Source: Xenorhabdus griffiniae (GTDB lineage Bacteria > Pseudomonadota > Gammaproteobacteria > Enterobacterales > Enterobacteriaceae). Taken from it: DNA of 64,000 bases. Shown piece by piece: positions 30,601 through 38,881 of the stretch. Below the pieces are notes generated by a model, which was not told where the DNA came from, made no database searches, and was given only the letters and a program-made list of their open reading frames with translations. The stretch spans positions 558,001 to 622,000 of the forward strand of contig NZ_CP147737.1 of the NCBI RefSeq assembly GCF_037265215.1, written 5' to 3'. Within the stretch, counting starts at the first letter, position 1. The number at the start of each line of letters is the position of its first letter. Made by a program: the position numbers and the translations under genes.

Positions 30601-33260
30601 TCCAACAATTAATCGAACGGCCAGAAGTTGCACTGCGGGAATGGGGGTTACAATTCGCCGATGAAGCCGCACTAATTGAGGAAGTTAATCACACTTATCA
30701 TGATATTCCTTCCAAAACACTTCATCAGACTGTGATTGAGCAGGCAAGCAAAACACCTGACGCTTTGGCGTTGTTGGATTGTCATCATCGTCTGACTTAC
30801 CAGCAAATGCGTCTTCAAACTCGGTTATTGGTTGATCGTCTAATTGATGCGGGTGTACAGGCAGGGGACATTGTTGGGGTTGCATTATCGCGTTCAGTTC
30901 GGCTAAGTCTGGCGTTACAGGCGATTTTGGAAGCAGGGGCGACATGGTTGCCTCTTGATATCGGCTATCCTGACGAACGCTTAACCATCATGCTGGAAGA
31001 TGCGCAACCTCGAGTAGTGATTACAGAAAATGAATATCAGGCACGTTTTGCCAATCAGGCACCGTTGTTGTTGCTGGATACACTGGCAGATGAAACACAA
31101 CAGCCTATCCATCCAGCCGCCAATGTGACGCCTGAACAGGCTGCATACATTATTTATACCTCTGGCTCTACAGGGCGGCCAAAAGGAGTGGTGGTGAGTC
31201 ACCAAGCCATTGTTAACCGTTTATTGTGGATGCAGGATGCTTATTCATTGACGACAGATGATGTGGTATTGCAGAAAACTCCCTGTAGTTTTGATGTTTC
31301 TGTATGGGAGTTTTTCTGGCCATTGATGACCGGTGCTCAGTTAATGATGGCACCACCGGAAGCGCATCGTGATCCCACACTCCTTCGGCAACTGATTGAT
31401 GATTATCACGTCACGACATTGCATTTTGTGCCATCAATGCTGGCAACTTTCATTGATTCTTTCGCGTTACAAGAACAAGAAGCACCTTTCTGCCGTAGCT
31501 TGAGACGTGTTTTCTGTAGTGGAGAAGCCTTGTCCTGTGAACTGGCGCATCGCTATCAAATGCTGATTACTGCACCTTTGCATAATCTTTATGGGCCAAC
31601 AGAGGCGGCGGTAGATGTGACATGGCAACCTGCGTTTGGTGAGGCCTTGCAGCGTTGCAGTAGCTCTGGTGTCCCTATCGGTCGGCCGGTATGGAATACC
31701 CAATTGCGTATTTTAGATCCTTGGTTGCGCCCTGTTCCCATTGGGGTGGCGGGTGATCTTTATCTCAGTGGGATCCAGTTAGCCACAAACTACCTGAACC
31801 GAGCTGATTTGACAGCCAGCCGTTTTGTGGCCGATCCGTTTGCATCGGGTGAGCGGATGTACCGAACGGGGGATATTGCCTGCTGGTCAGAAAACGGTGA
31901 GGTTGAATACCTTGGACGCAGTGACGATCAATTAAAAATACGTGGTCAGCGTATTGAACTGGGTGAAATTGAACAAGTTTTACTAGAACAGCCTGAAATC
32001 GCCCAGGCTGCGGTTGCTGCACGTGAGTTAGGTAAGCCAAGTCAGGCAATTGAGAATGTTGATGCGCGTCAGCTAATTGCCTGGGTGATCCCGCAATCAG
32101 ATGTGACATTGGATATTCAAGCGCTGCAACAAACAATGATGAAACGATTGCCTGCTTATATGCTGCCGGTCAGCTATGTAATACAGGAAAAATTCCCACT
32201 GAGTGCTAATGGAAAATTGAATCGCAAGGCACTTCCGATGCCAGAGAAATTAACAACAGGCAGGTTACCGCAGGCGGGTTTGGAAAGTCAGCTAGCTAAG
32301 TTGTTTGCAGAGATTTTAGCGTGCGACATTGTTTGGGCTGATGATGATTTCTTTGCTTTGGGTGGGCATTCGTTGCTGGCAATGCGTTTGGCAGCCGAAA
32401 TACATCGACGCCTTAATCTCCGTGTTTCAGTCGGTCATATTATGGTCGCGCGAAGTGTAGAAAAATTGAGTGCACTACTGGTAGATGAACAGAAGAAAAA
32501 TTCGGCCGAAAACGGCGGAATAGGTGAAGTCTTACCGTTGAGGGAAGGAGCGGGGCCAGCACTCTTCTGTGTGCATCCAGCGTCAGGTTTTGCCTGGCAA
32601 TACAGTGGGCTTTTGCGTTATCTGGAGGGAGACTGGCCGATTATCGGCTTACAATCTCCTCGTCCTCATGGTGTCATTGCTGACTGCGACAGTCTCGACG
32701 CAATGTGTACACGCCATTTGGCGACCTTACGAAATATCCAACCTCATGGGCCTTATTACTTGCTGGGTTATTCTCTGGGAGGAATGTTGGCTCAAGGAAT
32801 GGCTATCCGTTTACAGCAAGAAGGCGAGGAAGTTGCTTTCTTGGGATTATTGGATGCTTATCCTCCAGAAGGTCAGGATTGGGGAGGGTTAAGCGAAGAA
32901 GAAGCCAAACAGGAAATTGCCCGTGAACAGGCAGAGTTTATGGCGGCCACAGAAGATGAGCATGATCCGCAACTGCGTAAGGAAAAGCAGACTATGTTTG
33001 AGGATATCGTGGCTAACTATCGAGATGCTGTCCGCAGTTTATTATCCGCTGTTAACCAGAAATATGATGGCGAAGCTACGTTGTTTGTGGCTACCCGAAC
33101 ATTGCCGCCTGAATTGGATGTCGAGGAGACATGGGCACCTTGGATTCGCCATTTACGGGTTTATCGGCAAGATTGTGAACATGCAGATATTCTTTCTCCA
33201 GATTCATTGAAACAGTGGGGGCCACTGCTCAATAACTTGTTGAAAAAACGCCGTAATTAA
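24666..33260 (+). CDS. dimodular siderophore NRPS, C-A-T-E-C-A-T-TE
   Basis: 2864 residues, more than twice EntF. C1 (about 1-440, FHHLMLDG near 156) would accept DHB. A1 (about 470-960, YTSGSTGKPKG near 633) has a specificity code read by eye as D-S-W-D-M-G-Y-I-D; the acidic residue at the fourth position suggests a cationic substrate. T1 has LGGDSISA (Ser about 1034). An epimerisation domain (HHLATDGVSW near 1211, ARTVGWLTAEYP) follows, then a D-L-type C2 (HHLIVDGWS near 1709). A2 (YTSGSTGRPKG near 2163) has code D-V-W-H-F-S-L-V-D, the EntF serine code. T2 has GGHSLLA (Ser about 2569), and the TE has GYSLGG near 2700 and a late His near 2838. Start is GTG 24666 after AAGGAA. Predicted unit: DHB-D-(Lys/Arg/Orn)-L-Ser, oligomerised by the TE. 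Confidence 0.93.
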   Translation: MLNVLPCTEIKSVDLTLPLVAAQPGIWVADQLANRRNVFTIAHYIEINGRLDRTLFDAAIRQGLAEADTIHARYFVNEEGEPVQQIPAFCNAQQVIAPEWFDFSHGQSEEGERLSQELMRTDLAAELPADGERPLYRQVIMQVDAQPERWYWYQRFHHLMLDGFSFDALTRRIIDIYNAFRAGRQPTENPFCSFELVVKEYLSWEQSAAKAESATFWQKHTRERGVAVSLSTENIDNNNNALPLNYHCHFPLTQFVSVRDDDLLRPFQPAEIVMATLCIYFYRMSGEKHLSIGFPFMRRLGSQALCALGPVVNLLPLQIKLQDRMSLAEVAKAFVDEMKQVRRYQRYEAEQLRCDLGLSGSNNALYGPVFNYKIYNEALKLDGKPIKTHTLAMGPVDDLEFELCCYDDQLHLTLIANRNKYSEQTLQWHGERISYLLNQLLMQPQQSIAFIPLIPPQEQQRLDSWSCGPKTQPPVESVSVLDLFLQQVEQQPDAIAIRCHNEQLTYHQLMVKVMQLARFLLLQGMGAEDVVAIGIPRSVDSIIAILGVLASGAAYIPLDLDYPQERLQLMCDDVQPALLITHLTTLGQMPETFKAICLDDPQIATQCSRLSPLPVTDEERREKLRGEHLAYMIYTSGSTGKPKGVMSTHGGLLNLLISHATHLFGPAIENFYRQYGRRARAGHTASFSFDSSWEPLFCMILGSELYIFDEELRRDAWGVVQQMNLLPIDIMDITPSFLIQLIDSGLLEKGNHQPAFIMIGGEAATPRLWELLKQQPQMDIHNYYGPSEYTIDTLGSSIRLADQPVIGRPVANTDIWLLDRYLQPVPIGAAGELYLSGAGIARGYLHRPGMTATRFVANPFRHGEVMYRSGDLMRWRPDGLLEFIGRVDHQVKVRGFRVELGEVENALVDLPEVSSAVVIAEPIGATYRLVGYCAVPDEQQRALPNISALLLAALAKKLPDYMVPSLLMVLATLPISINGKIDRHSLPKPQQLPLPVGRKAESEQEKSICEAFSSLLGVQEVSADDDFFALGGDSISAMALGTQLRRLGWQLRPRDIFSERTPVRMALKMTPIAIVKPAPTRLQEGAIDSLPILQWFAETHGINTRFVHGVFIHVPAELQPQHLSQALVALEQAHPVLRALTRDGRLIVGESIPLSKTAHYSLWQDCEDIEACAEQAFHDAVMRLEPANGQLFHACLLQHNGVSKGLVLVIHHLATDGVSWRIVLDELRQGVEAAIAGQPVVLPAEEYTLYDWNDYLRQNLPQRAAELPFWQQMLNEKTPLLGQRPLDIQRDRQITSCNQRTLLSGEQTAALLGSLPKQYHANIEEILLTMLAMACYRRFNVNKLRFQLESHGRIEFDQTGDLARTVGWLTAEYPIVVNLPLTGEHQPAAIMSSDSAISDIVRAVKSVLRAVPDRGVGYGLLRYLDQTGREILATQETPEILFNYLGRFVETDHLWSPRRTKHLFQDAFAVYQDPEMSLSHSLEINLFVDEQGNTPQLVINWQWIDGIFSQQDIAELHRGMAWAADCLIQFARQQPLRAMATLVAAETGLSDIEENDLTQLTERYGPLSAVLPLLPLQQGLLFHAQTATEQGSYNSLTRLSLLGALPVAELRRALSVLVRHHPQIVAKFDTEQYLSPLQLIPIISDDKDYWTLDFHQLPELTAEEEEAALRELEKAELTRNLFQQPAAMLHALLVRHGKSLRHTLLLNVHHLIVDGWSTPILVQNLLTLLNQGEQALHKPEIRYQDVVQQLLTRETEPSRQCWQQVLQDVQPTCLFGEQRRTGEVKELEILLAPEMEQALTDLCQQRGLTLNTLMQGIWALLLSIQSGSSDVVFGSPVSGRFGQIDGLDQHIGLFSNTLPVRVILDMEQPLLPQLKQLQVQQIQLIEHDNIGLGEIQRIAGTGTLFDTLLVVENYPDVEQDKGNKENIAGIICQSINNRGYTHYPLTLLVLPGKRLRLLMEYRESVKQPEYLAQRILFLFQQLIERPEVALREWGLQFADEAALIEEVNHTYHDIPSKTLHQTVIEQASKTPDALALLDCHHRLTYQQMRLQTRLLVDRLIDAGVQAGDIVGVALSRSVRLSLALQAILEAGATWLPLDIGYPDERLTIMLEDAQPRVVITENEYQARFANQAPLLLLDTLADETQQPIHPAANVTPEQAAYIIYTSGSTGRPKGVVVSHQAIVNRLLWMQDAYSLTTDDVVLQKTPCSFDVSVWEFFWPLMTGAQLMMAPPEAHRDPTLLRQLIDDYHVTTLHFVPSMLATFIDSFALQEQEAPFCRSLRRVFCSGEALSCELAHRYQMLITAPLHNLYGPTEAAVDVTWQPAFGEALQRCSSSGVPIGRPVWNTQLRILDPWLRPVPIGVAGDLYLSGIQLATNYLNRADLTASRFVADPFASGERMYRTGDIACWSENGEVEYLGRSDDQLKIRGQRIELGEIEQVLLEQPEIAQAAVAARELGKPSQAIENVDARQLIAWVIPQSDVTLDIQALQQTMMKRLPAYMLPVSYVIQEKFPLSANGKLNRKALPMPEKLTTGRLPQAGLESQLAKLFAEILACDIVWADDDFFALGGHSLLAMRLAAEIHRRLNLRVSVGHIMVARSVEKLSALLVDEQKKNSAENGGIGEVLPLREGAGPALFCVHPASGFAWQYSGLLRYLEGDWPIIGLQSPRPHGVIADCDSLDAMCTRHLATLRNIQPHGPYYLLGYSLGGMLAQGMAIRLQQEGEEVAFLGLLDAYPPEGQDWGGLSEEEAKQEIAREQAEFMAATEDEHDPQLRKEKQTMFEDIVANYRDAVRSLLSAVNQKYDGEATLFVATRTLPPELDVEETWAPWIRHLRVYRQDCEHADILSPDSLKQWGPLLNNLLKKRRN

Positions 33261-33308
33261 GCTTGCAGCAATTGATTTTATCGTATTTAACGCACCGTAT
33301 GGAACATT

Positions 33309-34583
33309 ATGGCTACTTCATCAATTTTTTTGGATTTTAGTTTACTTAAAAATAATGCCCATTTTCGCGCTATCTTTATTGCCCGTATGTTATCTGTCTT
33401 TGCATTAGGGATGCTGACGGTTGGTGTGCCTGTCCAAATGCAGTTTCTGACAGGATCTACCTTACAGGTCGGGATTGTGGTGGCACTGGATGGCGTTGGT
33501 ATGTTCATCGGGTTAATCTTGGGTGGAATACTGGCTGATCGTTATGATAGACGTAAACTTATTTTGTTTGCCCGTGGCACCTGTGGTCTCGGTTTTGTCG
33601 CTCTGAGTGTTAACGCATTTCTAGACTCTCCGTCCCTGTATATGCTCTATTTTCTTTCTGTTTGGGATGGTTTTTTTGGTGCATTGGGGATGACGGCATT
33701 AATGGCAGCCATCCCCAATTTAGTCGGGCGGGAGAATCTGGCGGCGGCAGGGGCCTTGAGCATGATTACTGTTCGCATCGGTGCCATTATTTCACCGGCA
33801 TTGGCAGGGATTATTATTGTTGTTGGTGGACCAGGATGGAACTTTGCCGTGGCAGCCATCGGTACATTAGCCACGTTGTTACCCCTGATGAGGCTCCCTG
33901 AAATGAAGCCTCAACCAAGTAAGCAGGAGCATCCAATCAGTGCATTGATAAGCGGAGTGAAATTTGTTTGTCAGCATAAAATTGTGGGCAGTGTCATATT
34001 GGTAGGGATGATGATCAGTATCGCGGGAGCCGTGCGTATCCTGTTTCCTGCCTTATCTCAGGAAGTTTACCACCAAGGGCCGTCAGCAACGGGGTTGATG
34101 TATTCCGCTGTTCCCTTGGGAGCCATGCTCGGCGCCTTTACCAGCGGCTGGATAGGACGCAGTACCCGACCTGGTGTTCTGCTTGTTATATGTGCCCTGT
34201 GTTCCTTTATCACGTTATCCCTGCTAGGGATCGTGACCAATATCATTCTGGCATTACTTGTGTTGGTTTGTTATGGATATTTGAATGCATTTGCATCCTT
34301 ACTGCAATTTACCCTTGTTCAGAGTCATACACCGGATCATTTACTGGGGCGAGTGAACAGTTTTGTCACTGCTCAAGATGTTACCGGCGATTCTTTGGGA
34401 GCATTGGGATTAGGTTTTATGGGCCGTTTGTTATCTCCGGTAATCACTGTTTTTTCGTTTGGAACTTTTGCTGCAATTACCTGCTTGTTGCTTGCAGCAG
34501 TAGTAAAACCTTTACGTCATTCTACCCTGCGTGACAGAGAAACAAGCACCTTAGAACAAAGGCTGCAGCAAGATGATAATTAA
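33309..34583 (+). CDS. MFS siderophore exporter, EntS-like
   Basis: 424 residues with about 12 predicted membrane segments and the EntS-type start (FLDFSLLKNNAHFRAIFIAR), motif A GGILADRYDRRKLILFARG between helices 2 and 3, and a C-terminal repeat (GRVNSFVTAQDVTGDSLGAL). EntS exports enterobactin across the inner membrane; here the cargo would be the product of the NRPS 48 bases upstream. Last gene of the plus-strand siderophore transcript, followed by a double hairpin repeat. Confidence 0.9.
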   Translation: MATSSIFLDFSLLKNNAHFRAIFIARMLSVFALGMLTVGVPVQMQFLTGSTLQVGIVVALDGVGMFIGLILGGILADRYDRRKLILFARGTCGLGFVALSVNAFLDSPSLYMLYFLSVWDGFFGALGMTALMAAIPNLVGRENLAAAGALSMITVRIGAIISPALAGIIIVVGGPGWNFAVAAIGTLATLLPLMRLPEMKPQPSKQEHPISALISGVKFVCQHKIVGSVILVGMMISIAGAVRILFPALSQEVYHQGPSATGLMYSAVPLGAMLGAFTSGWIGRSTRPGVLLVICALCSFITLSLLGIVTNIILALLVLVCYGYLNAFASLLQFTLVQSHTPDHLLGRVNSFVTAQDVTGDSLGALGLGFMGRLLSPVITVFSFGTFAAITCLLLAAVVKPLRHSTLRDRETSTLEQRLQQDDN

Positions 34584-34595
34584 TTGAAACCAGGG

Positions 34596-34754
34596 TTATA
34601 CCAATCGCCTTTCAAGATGCGTCTTATATCTCCCCGCAATGCGGGGAGATATAAACAATTACATTGAGTTGCAATTTACGACACGATATGAAACCTGATT
34701 TCTCCCCGCTAAGCGGGGAGAAATCACACGCATCTTGAAGTTAGATTGGTATAA
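34596..34754. repeat. compound intergenic repeat with two hairpins
   Basis: A partial inverted copy (TTATACCAATCGCCTTTCAA, hairpin ATCTCCCCGCAATGCGGGGAGAT) is fused head-on to a normal copy (GAGTTGCAATTTACGACACG, hairpin TTTCTCCCCGCTAAGCGGGG, ending GATTGGTATAA). It follows the exporter and may act as transcript end. The remaining ~300 bases to the autotransporter show no gene and must hold its promoter. Confidence 0.85.
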
Positions 34755-35052
34755 CGGAAATGCAGAACTATTTCAATGTATCAAAATAACACCATAACAA
34801 AGAAGGTTATGGTTAGGTTAAAGTTTATTAATATAAAGGTTAATTAAATATGGCATTTTATGATGAGTGTTGGTGGTATAAATCGTGTAGGTAATAGCTT
34901 TGATTAAACCTGCTTTCTTTTGATAACAATCTAAAAATCAGCACGCCTTTTTTAGTCTTTCCCTGCTTTTTAGACAACTATCACTTTGATGGTTTCAAGC
35001 TGCCTACACAATAAAAAACAGAAGAGCTGGCATCTTTGCAAATCAACAATGG

Positions 35053-38000
35053 ATGGTGACTAAAATGAATAAAAGCGACAGAAGACCTTGGAACACGCTG
35101 ACTTCCACACGTTTATCAGTCAAAACCCAACCACGAGTGCTTTATCACGCTATAGCTTGCTGTTTGGCTGCGGCCAGCGCAGGCGCCTATGCCGAAAATT
35201 ATGTTGAAAAAGGACGGATTGGCGATCCTGCCAGTTGGCGTTCCAGTGAGTTTTCCGGCCAATGGGGGCTTGGTGCGATTCACGCTGATGAAGCCTATGC
35301 CAGAGGCTATACCGGTAAAGGGATTAAATTAGGCATATTTGATCAGGCAGTTTATGCCAAGCATCCTGAGTTTATGGGAAAAGATAAAGTCATCAACTTA
35401 AAGACTTCTGGGATACGTGAATATACTGATCCCTATATTCCGGTGAAGAAAGGTGATTCATTTACTTATGATGGCACGCCGTCCGTGGATAGGTACGGGA
35501 GGCTAGGAACACATGGTGTCCATGTGGCTGGCATAGCGGCGGCTAACCGAGATGGCAGAGAGATGCATGGCGTGGCCTATAACGCCCAAATACTCACTGC
35601 GGATAACGGTGATCCTGGCCCTGAAGATGGCATTATCTTGGGCAATGATGGTGGTGTTTACCTGGCGGGTTGGAATGCACTGAGAGACAGCGGCGCTCGT
35701 ATCATTAACAATAGCTGGGGGATTGGTATTGATCGGGAGCTTGAGAGGGGTGGGAAAGATCCAAACGCAGCCCATTTTACCCTGGCTGAAGCTCAGATGC
35801 AGTTTGATGAAATCAAACCGATTTTGGGTACAAAACCTGGTGGGGCATATCAGGGGGCAATTGATGCTGCCCGTAGCGGCATTGTGACAATTTTTGCTGC
35901 TGGCAACAGTAATAACTACAGTAATCCAGATGCTATTGCGGGCTTGGCTTGGTTTGTGCCTGAGATTGCACCAAACTGGTTGACCGTCGCGAGCTTGCAA
36001 CAAAATCCAAATAGTTCCAATAGCGTGCCTTATACCATCAGCGATTTTTCCTCCCGCTGTGGCTATACTGCCAGTTTTTGTGTCAGCGCACCGGGTAGTT
36101 GGATATATAGCTCAGTTATTAAGGGAACAGGGATAGACAATATTACCACGGGCTATGACAGCTATAGAGGGACCTCAATGGCCGCGCCACATGCTGGTGG
36201 TAGTATTGCGGTATTGATGGAACGTTTCCCCTATATGACCGGCGATCAAGTCGCTTCTGTGCTTCGTACGACGGCTACTGATCTAGGGGAAAAGGGCATT
36301 GACGAGCTTTACGGCTGGGGATTGATCAACCTCGGTAAAGCAATAAATGGTCCTGGCATGTTCTATACCGCAGAAGATATTCCTGAAAAATTCCGCATTC
36401 CAGATCCTGACGGAGTCGCTTACGGTAAGGGACAGTTTATTGCTGATATTCCGGGTGTTGGTGCCGTGCTCGATAAGGGTAAACCGACTGAACGCGTCTG
36501 TGATGCTGGTCAGTGCGCCCAGGATCAATGGAGCAATGATATCAGTGGTCATGGTGGATTAACCAAACAAGGCAGAGGTGCACTGACTCTCAGTGGTCAG
36601 AATACCTATTCTGGCCCAACACTGGTCAAACAGGGATTACTGGACGTTAGCGGTAGTGTCTCTTCCAGCGTTGCAGTAATGGAAAGTGGCACACTTGGTG
36701 GGAATGGTACGGTGGGAGCGCTCAATGTGCAGCGTGGCGGTACGGTAGCACCAGGTAACTCTATAGGGACGCTTAAGGTTGCTAAAAAAATTACCTTTGA
36801 ACCTGGTTCTTATTACGCTGTTGAAATCGCTTCCGATGGGCGCAGTGACAAAATTCAGGTTGAAGAAAGTGCACAGCTCAATGGCGGAAAGGTTAGTGTT
36901 TCCCTTGAGAATACGGCCAACTTACTTTCGTTTGAAGATGTGCGAAGCCTGAGTGGTCAGCAATATACTATTCTTAGTGCGAAGCAGAATATCAATGGTC
37001 GCTTTGATGGTGTTGTCCCGATTTATCTCTTCCTTGGCACTGGATTGTCTTATCAACCTGGTGAAATCAATCTCCATGTTGGACGTAATGAGACGGCTTT
37101 TGTCGATTTTGCTAAGACACAAAATGAACGTGCAGTGGCTGCTGCCGCGGATACACTTGGGATGGGGAATCCGGTTTACGAAAGTATCTTAACCAGTCGT
37201 TCTGCGGAGCAAGCCCGCTCTGCGTTCCGTCAGCTTGATGGGCAAATTCACGCTGATATCGCGTCTCAGTTGGTTAATGACAGCCGTTATTTACGTGATA
37301 CCTTGAATTCTCGTTTGAGTCAGGCTGAAGGCCGTTCATCTTCGCCCGATATTCATGGAGACAATAACGGTGCGTGGGTTCGGCTGCTTGGTGCATGGAG
37401 CCACGCTTCTGGAACAGCGAATGCGACGGGCTATCAGGCTTCAAACTATGGTTTATTCCTTGGTGCGGATGCGCTTATTGATGAATATAGCCGTTTTGGT
37501 ATCGCAACGGGTTACACCCGTACTTCCCTTGATGGCGCTAACAATGCGACTGCTGACAGTAATAACTATCACCTTGCTCTTTATGGTGACCGCCAATTTG
37601 GTGACTTTGTGTTGCGCGCCAATAGCGGGTTCACGTGGCACCGTATTGATACCAAACGCTTTATCAGTTATGGCAGTCAGCGTGATAGTGAGAATGCCAA
37701 GTACAGTGGGCGAACAACACAATTATCCGCTGAACTTGCTTACCTTCTGCCGACAGGGGTTGTGAATTTGGAGCCGTTCATTAACCTGGCTTACGTCAAT
37801 TTCCGCAATGAAGGTATTAACGAAGATGGGGTTGCTGCTGCACTTCACGGTAACAGCCAACATACTGAAGCAACGCTCTCTACATTGGGATTGCGTGCCA
37901 ATCATAGCTGGCAGGCTGCATGGGGTTCTGCAATTACCCTAAATGGAGAATTAGGCTGGCAGCATCAATACGGTGAGCGTGAACGAGCAACCGGTTTAGC

Positions 38001-38187
38001 GTTCCGTGACAGCAACACAACCTTTGTGACTCGCAGTGTACCTGCTTCTCGTGATGGCATGGTGCTGAAAGCGAATGCGGAGGTGAGTGCAAGTAATAAC
38101 GTTTCATTCACTCTTGGCTATAGTGGGTTGCTCTCCAGCCGTCATCAGGACAATAGTATGAATATCGGTTTTAGATGGCAATTCTGA
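35053..38187 (+). CDS. subtilisin-family serine protease autotransporter
   Basis: 1044 residues. The N-terminal signal region (YHAIACCLAAASAGAYAE, cleaved near residue 48) leads to an S8 peptidase domain with a triad read as Asp97 (KLGIFDQAV), His154 (LGTHGVHVAG) and Ser375 (RGTSMAAPHAGG). A PATR-type beta-helix segment (GQNTYSGPTLVKQGLLDVSG, near 515) and linker follow, then a beta-barrel autotransporter domain (about 770-1044) ending SMNIGFRWQF. It resembles the Serratia PrtS/Ssp family of type V-secreted proteases, which process host or surface proteins; substrate here is unknown. The start could be the Met four residues in. Flanked by repeats on both sides, it looks monocistronic. Confidence 0.92.
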   Translation: MVTKMNKSDRRPWNTLTSTRLSVKTQPRVLYHAIACCLAAASAGAYAENYVEKGRIGDPASWRSSEFSGQWGLGAIHADEAYARGYTGKGIKLGIFDQAVYAKHPEFMGKDKVINLKTSGIREYTDPYIPVKKGDSFTYDGTPSVDRYGRLGTHGVHVAGIAAANRDGREMHGVAYNAQILTADNGDPGPEDGIILGNDGGVYLAGWNALRDSGARIINNSWGIGIDRELERGGKDPNAAHFTLAEAQMQFDEIKPILGTKPGGAYQGAIDAARSGIVTIFAAGNSNNYSNPDAIAGLAWFVPEIAPNWLTVASLQQNPNSSNSVPYTISDFSSRCGYTASFCVSAPGSWIYSSVIKGTGIDNITTGYDSYRGTSMAAPHAGGSIAVLMERFPYMTGDQVASVLRTTATDLGEKGIDELYGWGLINLGKAINGPGMFYTAEDIPEKFRIPDPDGVAYGKGQFIADIPGVGAVLDKGKPTERVCDAGQCAQDQWSNDISGHGGLTKQGRGALTLSGQNTYSGPTLVKQGLLDVSGSVSSSVAVMESGTLGGNGTVGALNVQRGGTVAPGNSIGTLKVAKKITFEPGSYYAVEIASDGRSDKIQVEESAQLNGGKVSVSLENTANLLSFEDVRSLSGQQYTILSAKQNINGRFDGVVPIYLFLGTGLSYQPGEINLHVGRNETAFVDFAKTQNERAVAAAADTLGMGNPVYESILTSRSAEQARSAFRQLDGQIHADIASQLVNDSRYLRDTLNSRLSQAEGRSSSPDIHGDNNGAWVRLLGAWSHASGTANATGYQASNYGLFLGADALIDEYSRFGIATGYTRTSLDGANNATADSNNYHLALYGDRQFGDFVLRANSGFTWHRIDTKRFISYGSQRDSENAKYSGRTTQLSAELAYLLPTGVVNLEPFINLAYVNFRNEGINEDGVAAALHGNSQHTEATLSTLGLRANHSWQAAWGSAITLNGELGWQHQYGERERATGLAFRDSNTTFVTRSVPASRDGMVLKANAEVSASNNVSFTLGYSGLLSSRHQDNSMNIGFRWQF

Positions 38188-38201
38188 TGACAGCTGGAAT
38201 G

Positions 38202-38301
38202 TATACGCATTAAACTTCAAGTTGCAATTTACGATACGAAACCTGATTTCTCCCCGCGAAGCGGGGAGAAATCACACGTATTTTGAAGTTAGATTGGTAT
38301 A
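38202..38301. repeat. ~100-bp intergenic hairpin repeat
   Basis: A full copy with an eight-base deletion in the middle block: TACGCATTAAACTTCAAGTT, CGATACGAAACCTG, hairpin TTTCTCCCCGCGAAGCGGGG, ending TTGAAGTTAGATTGGTATAG. It follows the autotransporter stop closely. Confidence 0.85.
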
Positions 38302-38308
38302 GGTATTG

Positions 38309-38431
38309 GTGCAAAAAGATCCCCCCAAAATAGGGTTGTTGTTTTCAAAAGGCAGCACACGGCCTGTCAGCTCGATTGCTGAAGTTGTGTGGCTGGCGAT
38401 TCAAGCGGCTTCTAAAAAATGGCCGAGCTAA
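38309..38431 (+). pseudogene. short coding remnant, transposase-like C-terminus
   Basis: A plus-strand frame reads KIGLLFSKGSTRPVSSIAEV and WLAIQAASKKWPS before TAA 38429-38431, without a convincing start. The final segment recalls the tail of IS256-type transposases (xLAIxxASKKW), but the match is short and from memory only. Confidence 0.3.
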
Positions 38432-38460
38432 GATTAGCGTCTTGCGATAGGGCGTTAAAT

Positions 38461-38577
38461 ATGCTCAACGAACTCTTATCTGCTATTGCTTCAGGTTATA
38501 ACGAAGATAATATCTTTGATGTTGCCACTATCATTCTGTATCTTGCGAATATCAGTGAATATGATGCTTATCACTGA
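38461..38577 (+). CDS. small hypothetical ORF (38 residues)
   Basis: [20 protein letters not shown] onward, ending NISEYDAYH. Codon use looks natural and it sits in a decayed zone between the autotransporter and a truncated brnQ. It may be a small protein or a fragment; no family recognised and no strong ribosome-binding site seen. Confidence 0.3.
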   Translation: MLNELLSAIASGYNEDNIFDVATIILYLANISEYDAYH

Positions 38578-38678
38578 CTGTTAAATCAGAATCCAGTTTC
38601 GCCAATGGAAATTCAAGAGGTTGTGATAGTTACTATTACATTTGCAATTATTTTTACAACAATAAGTTAACAATTATT

Positions 38679-38881
38679 ATGACATACCGTTTATCATCTA
38701 AAGATATTTGGGCATTGGGCTTGATGACCTTTGCCCTATTCGTCGGGACAGGAAATATCATCCTGCCAATGGTTGACCTGCAGGCGGGTGAGCATGTTTG
38801 GGGTGCTGTTGCTGGTTTTTTGCATACAGCTATGGAGCCAGATACATATGCTAACACTGTATTTATTCGGGGGTTAGCATG
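38679..38881 (+). pseudogene. brnQ: brnQ, N-terminal fragment of a branched-chain amino acid transporter
   Basis: The first ~45 residues ([20 protein letters not shown], then [20 protein letters not shown]) match the start of BrnQ, the sodium/proton-coupled Leu/Ile/Val carrier, which is about 440 residues long. After GAVAGFL the sequence diverges ([19 protein letters not shown]) and stops. All other helices are missing. The fragment ends exactly where the next transporter begins, so replacement by recombination in brnQ is likely. Confidence 0.8.

Noticed and set aside
24666..33260. Calling the NRPS entF
   Set aside because: EntF is C-A-T-TE of about 1300 residues; this protein has an extra A-T-E module and more than twice the length.
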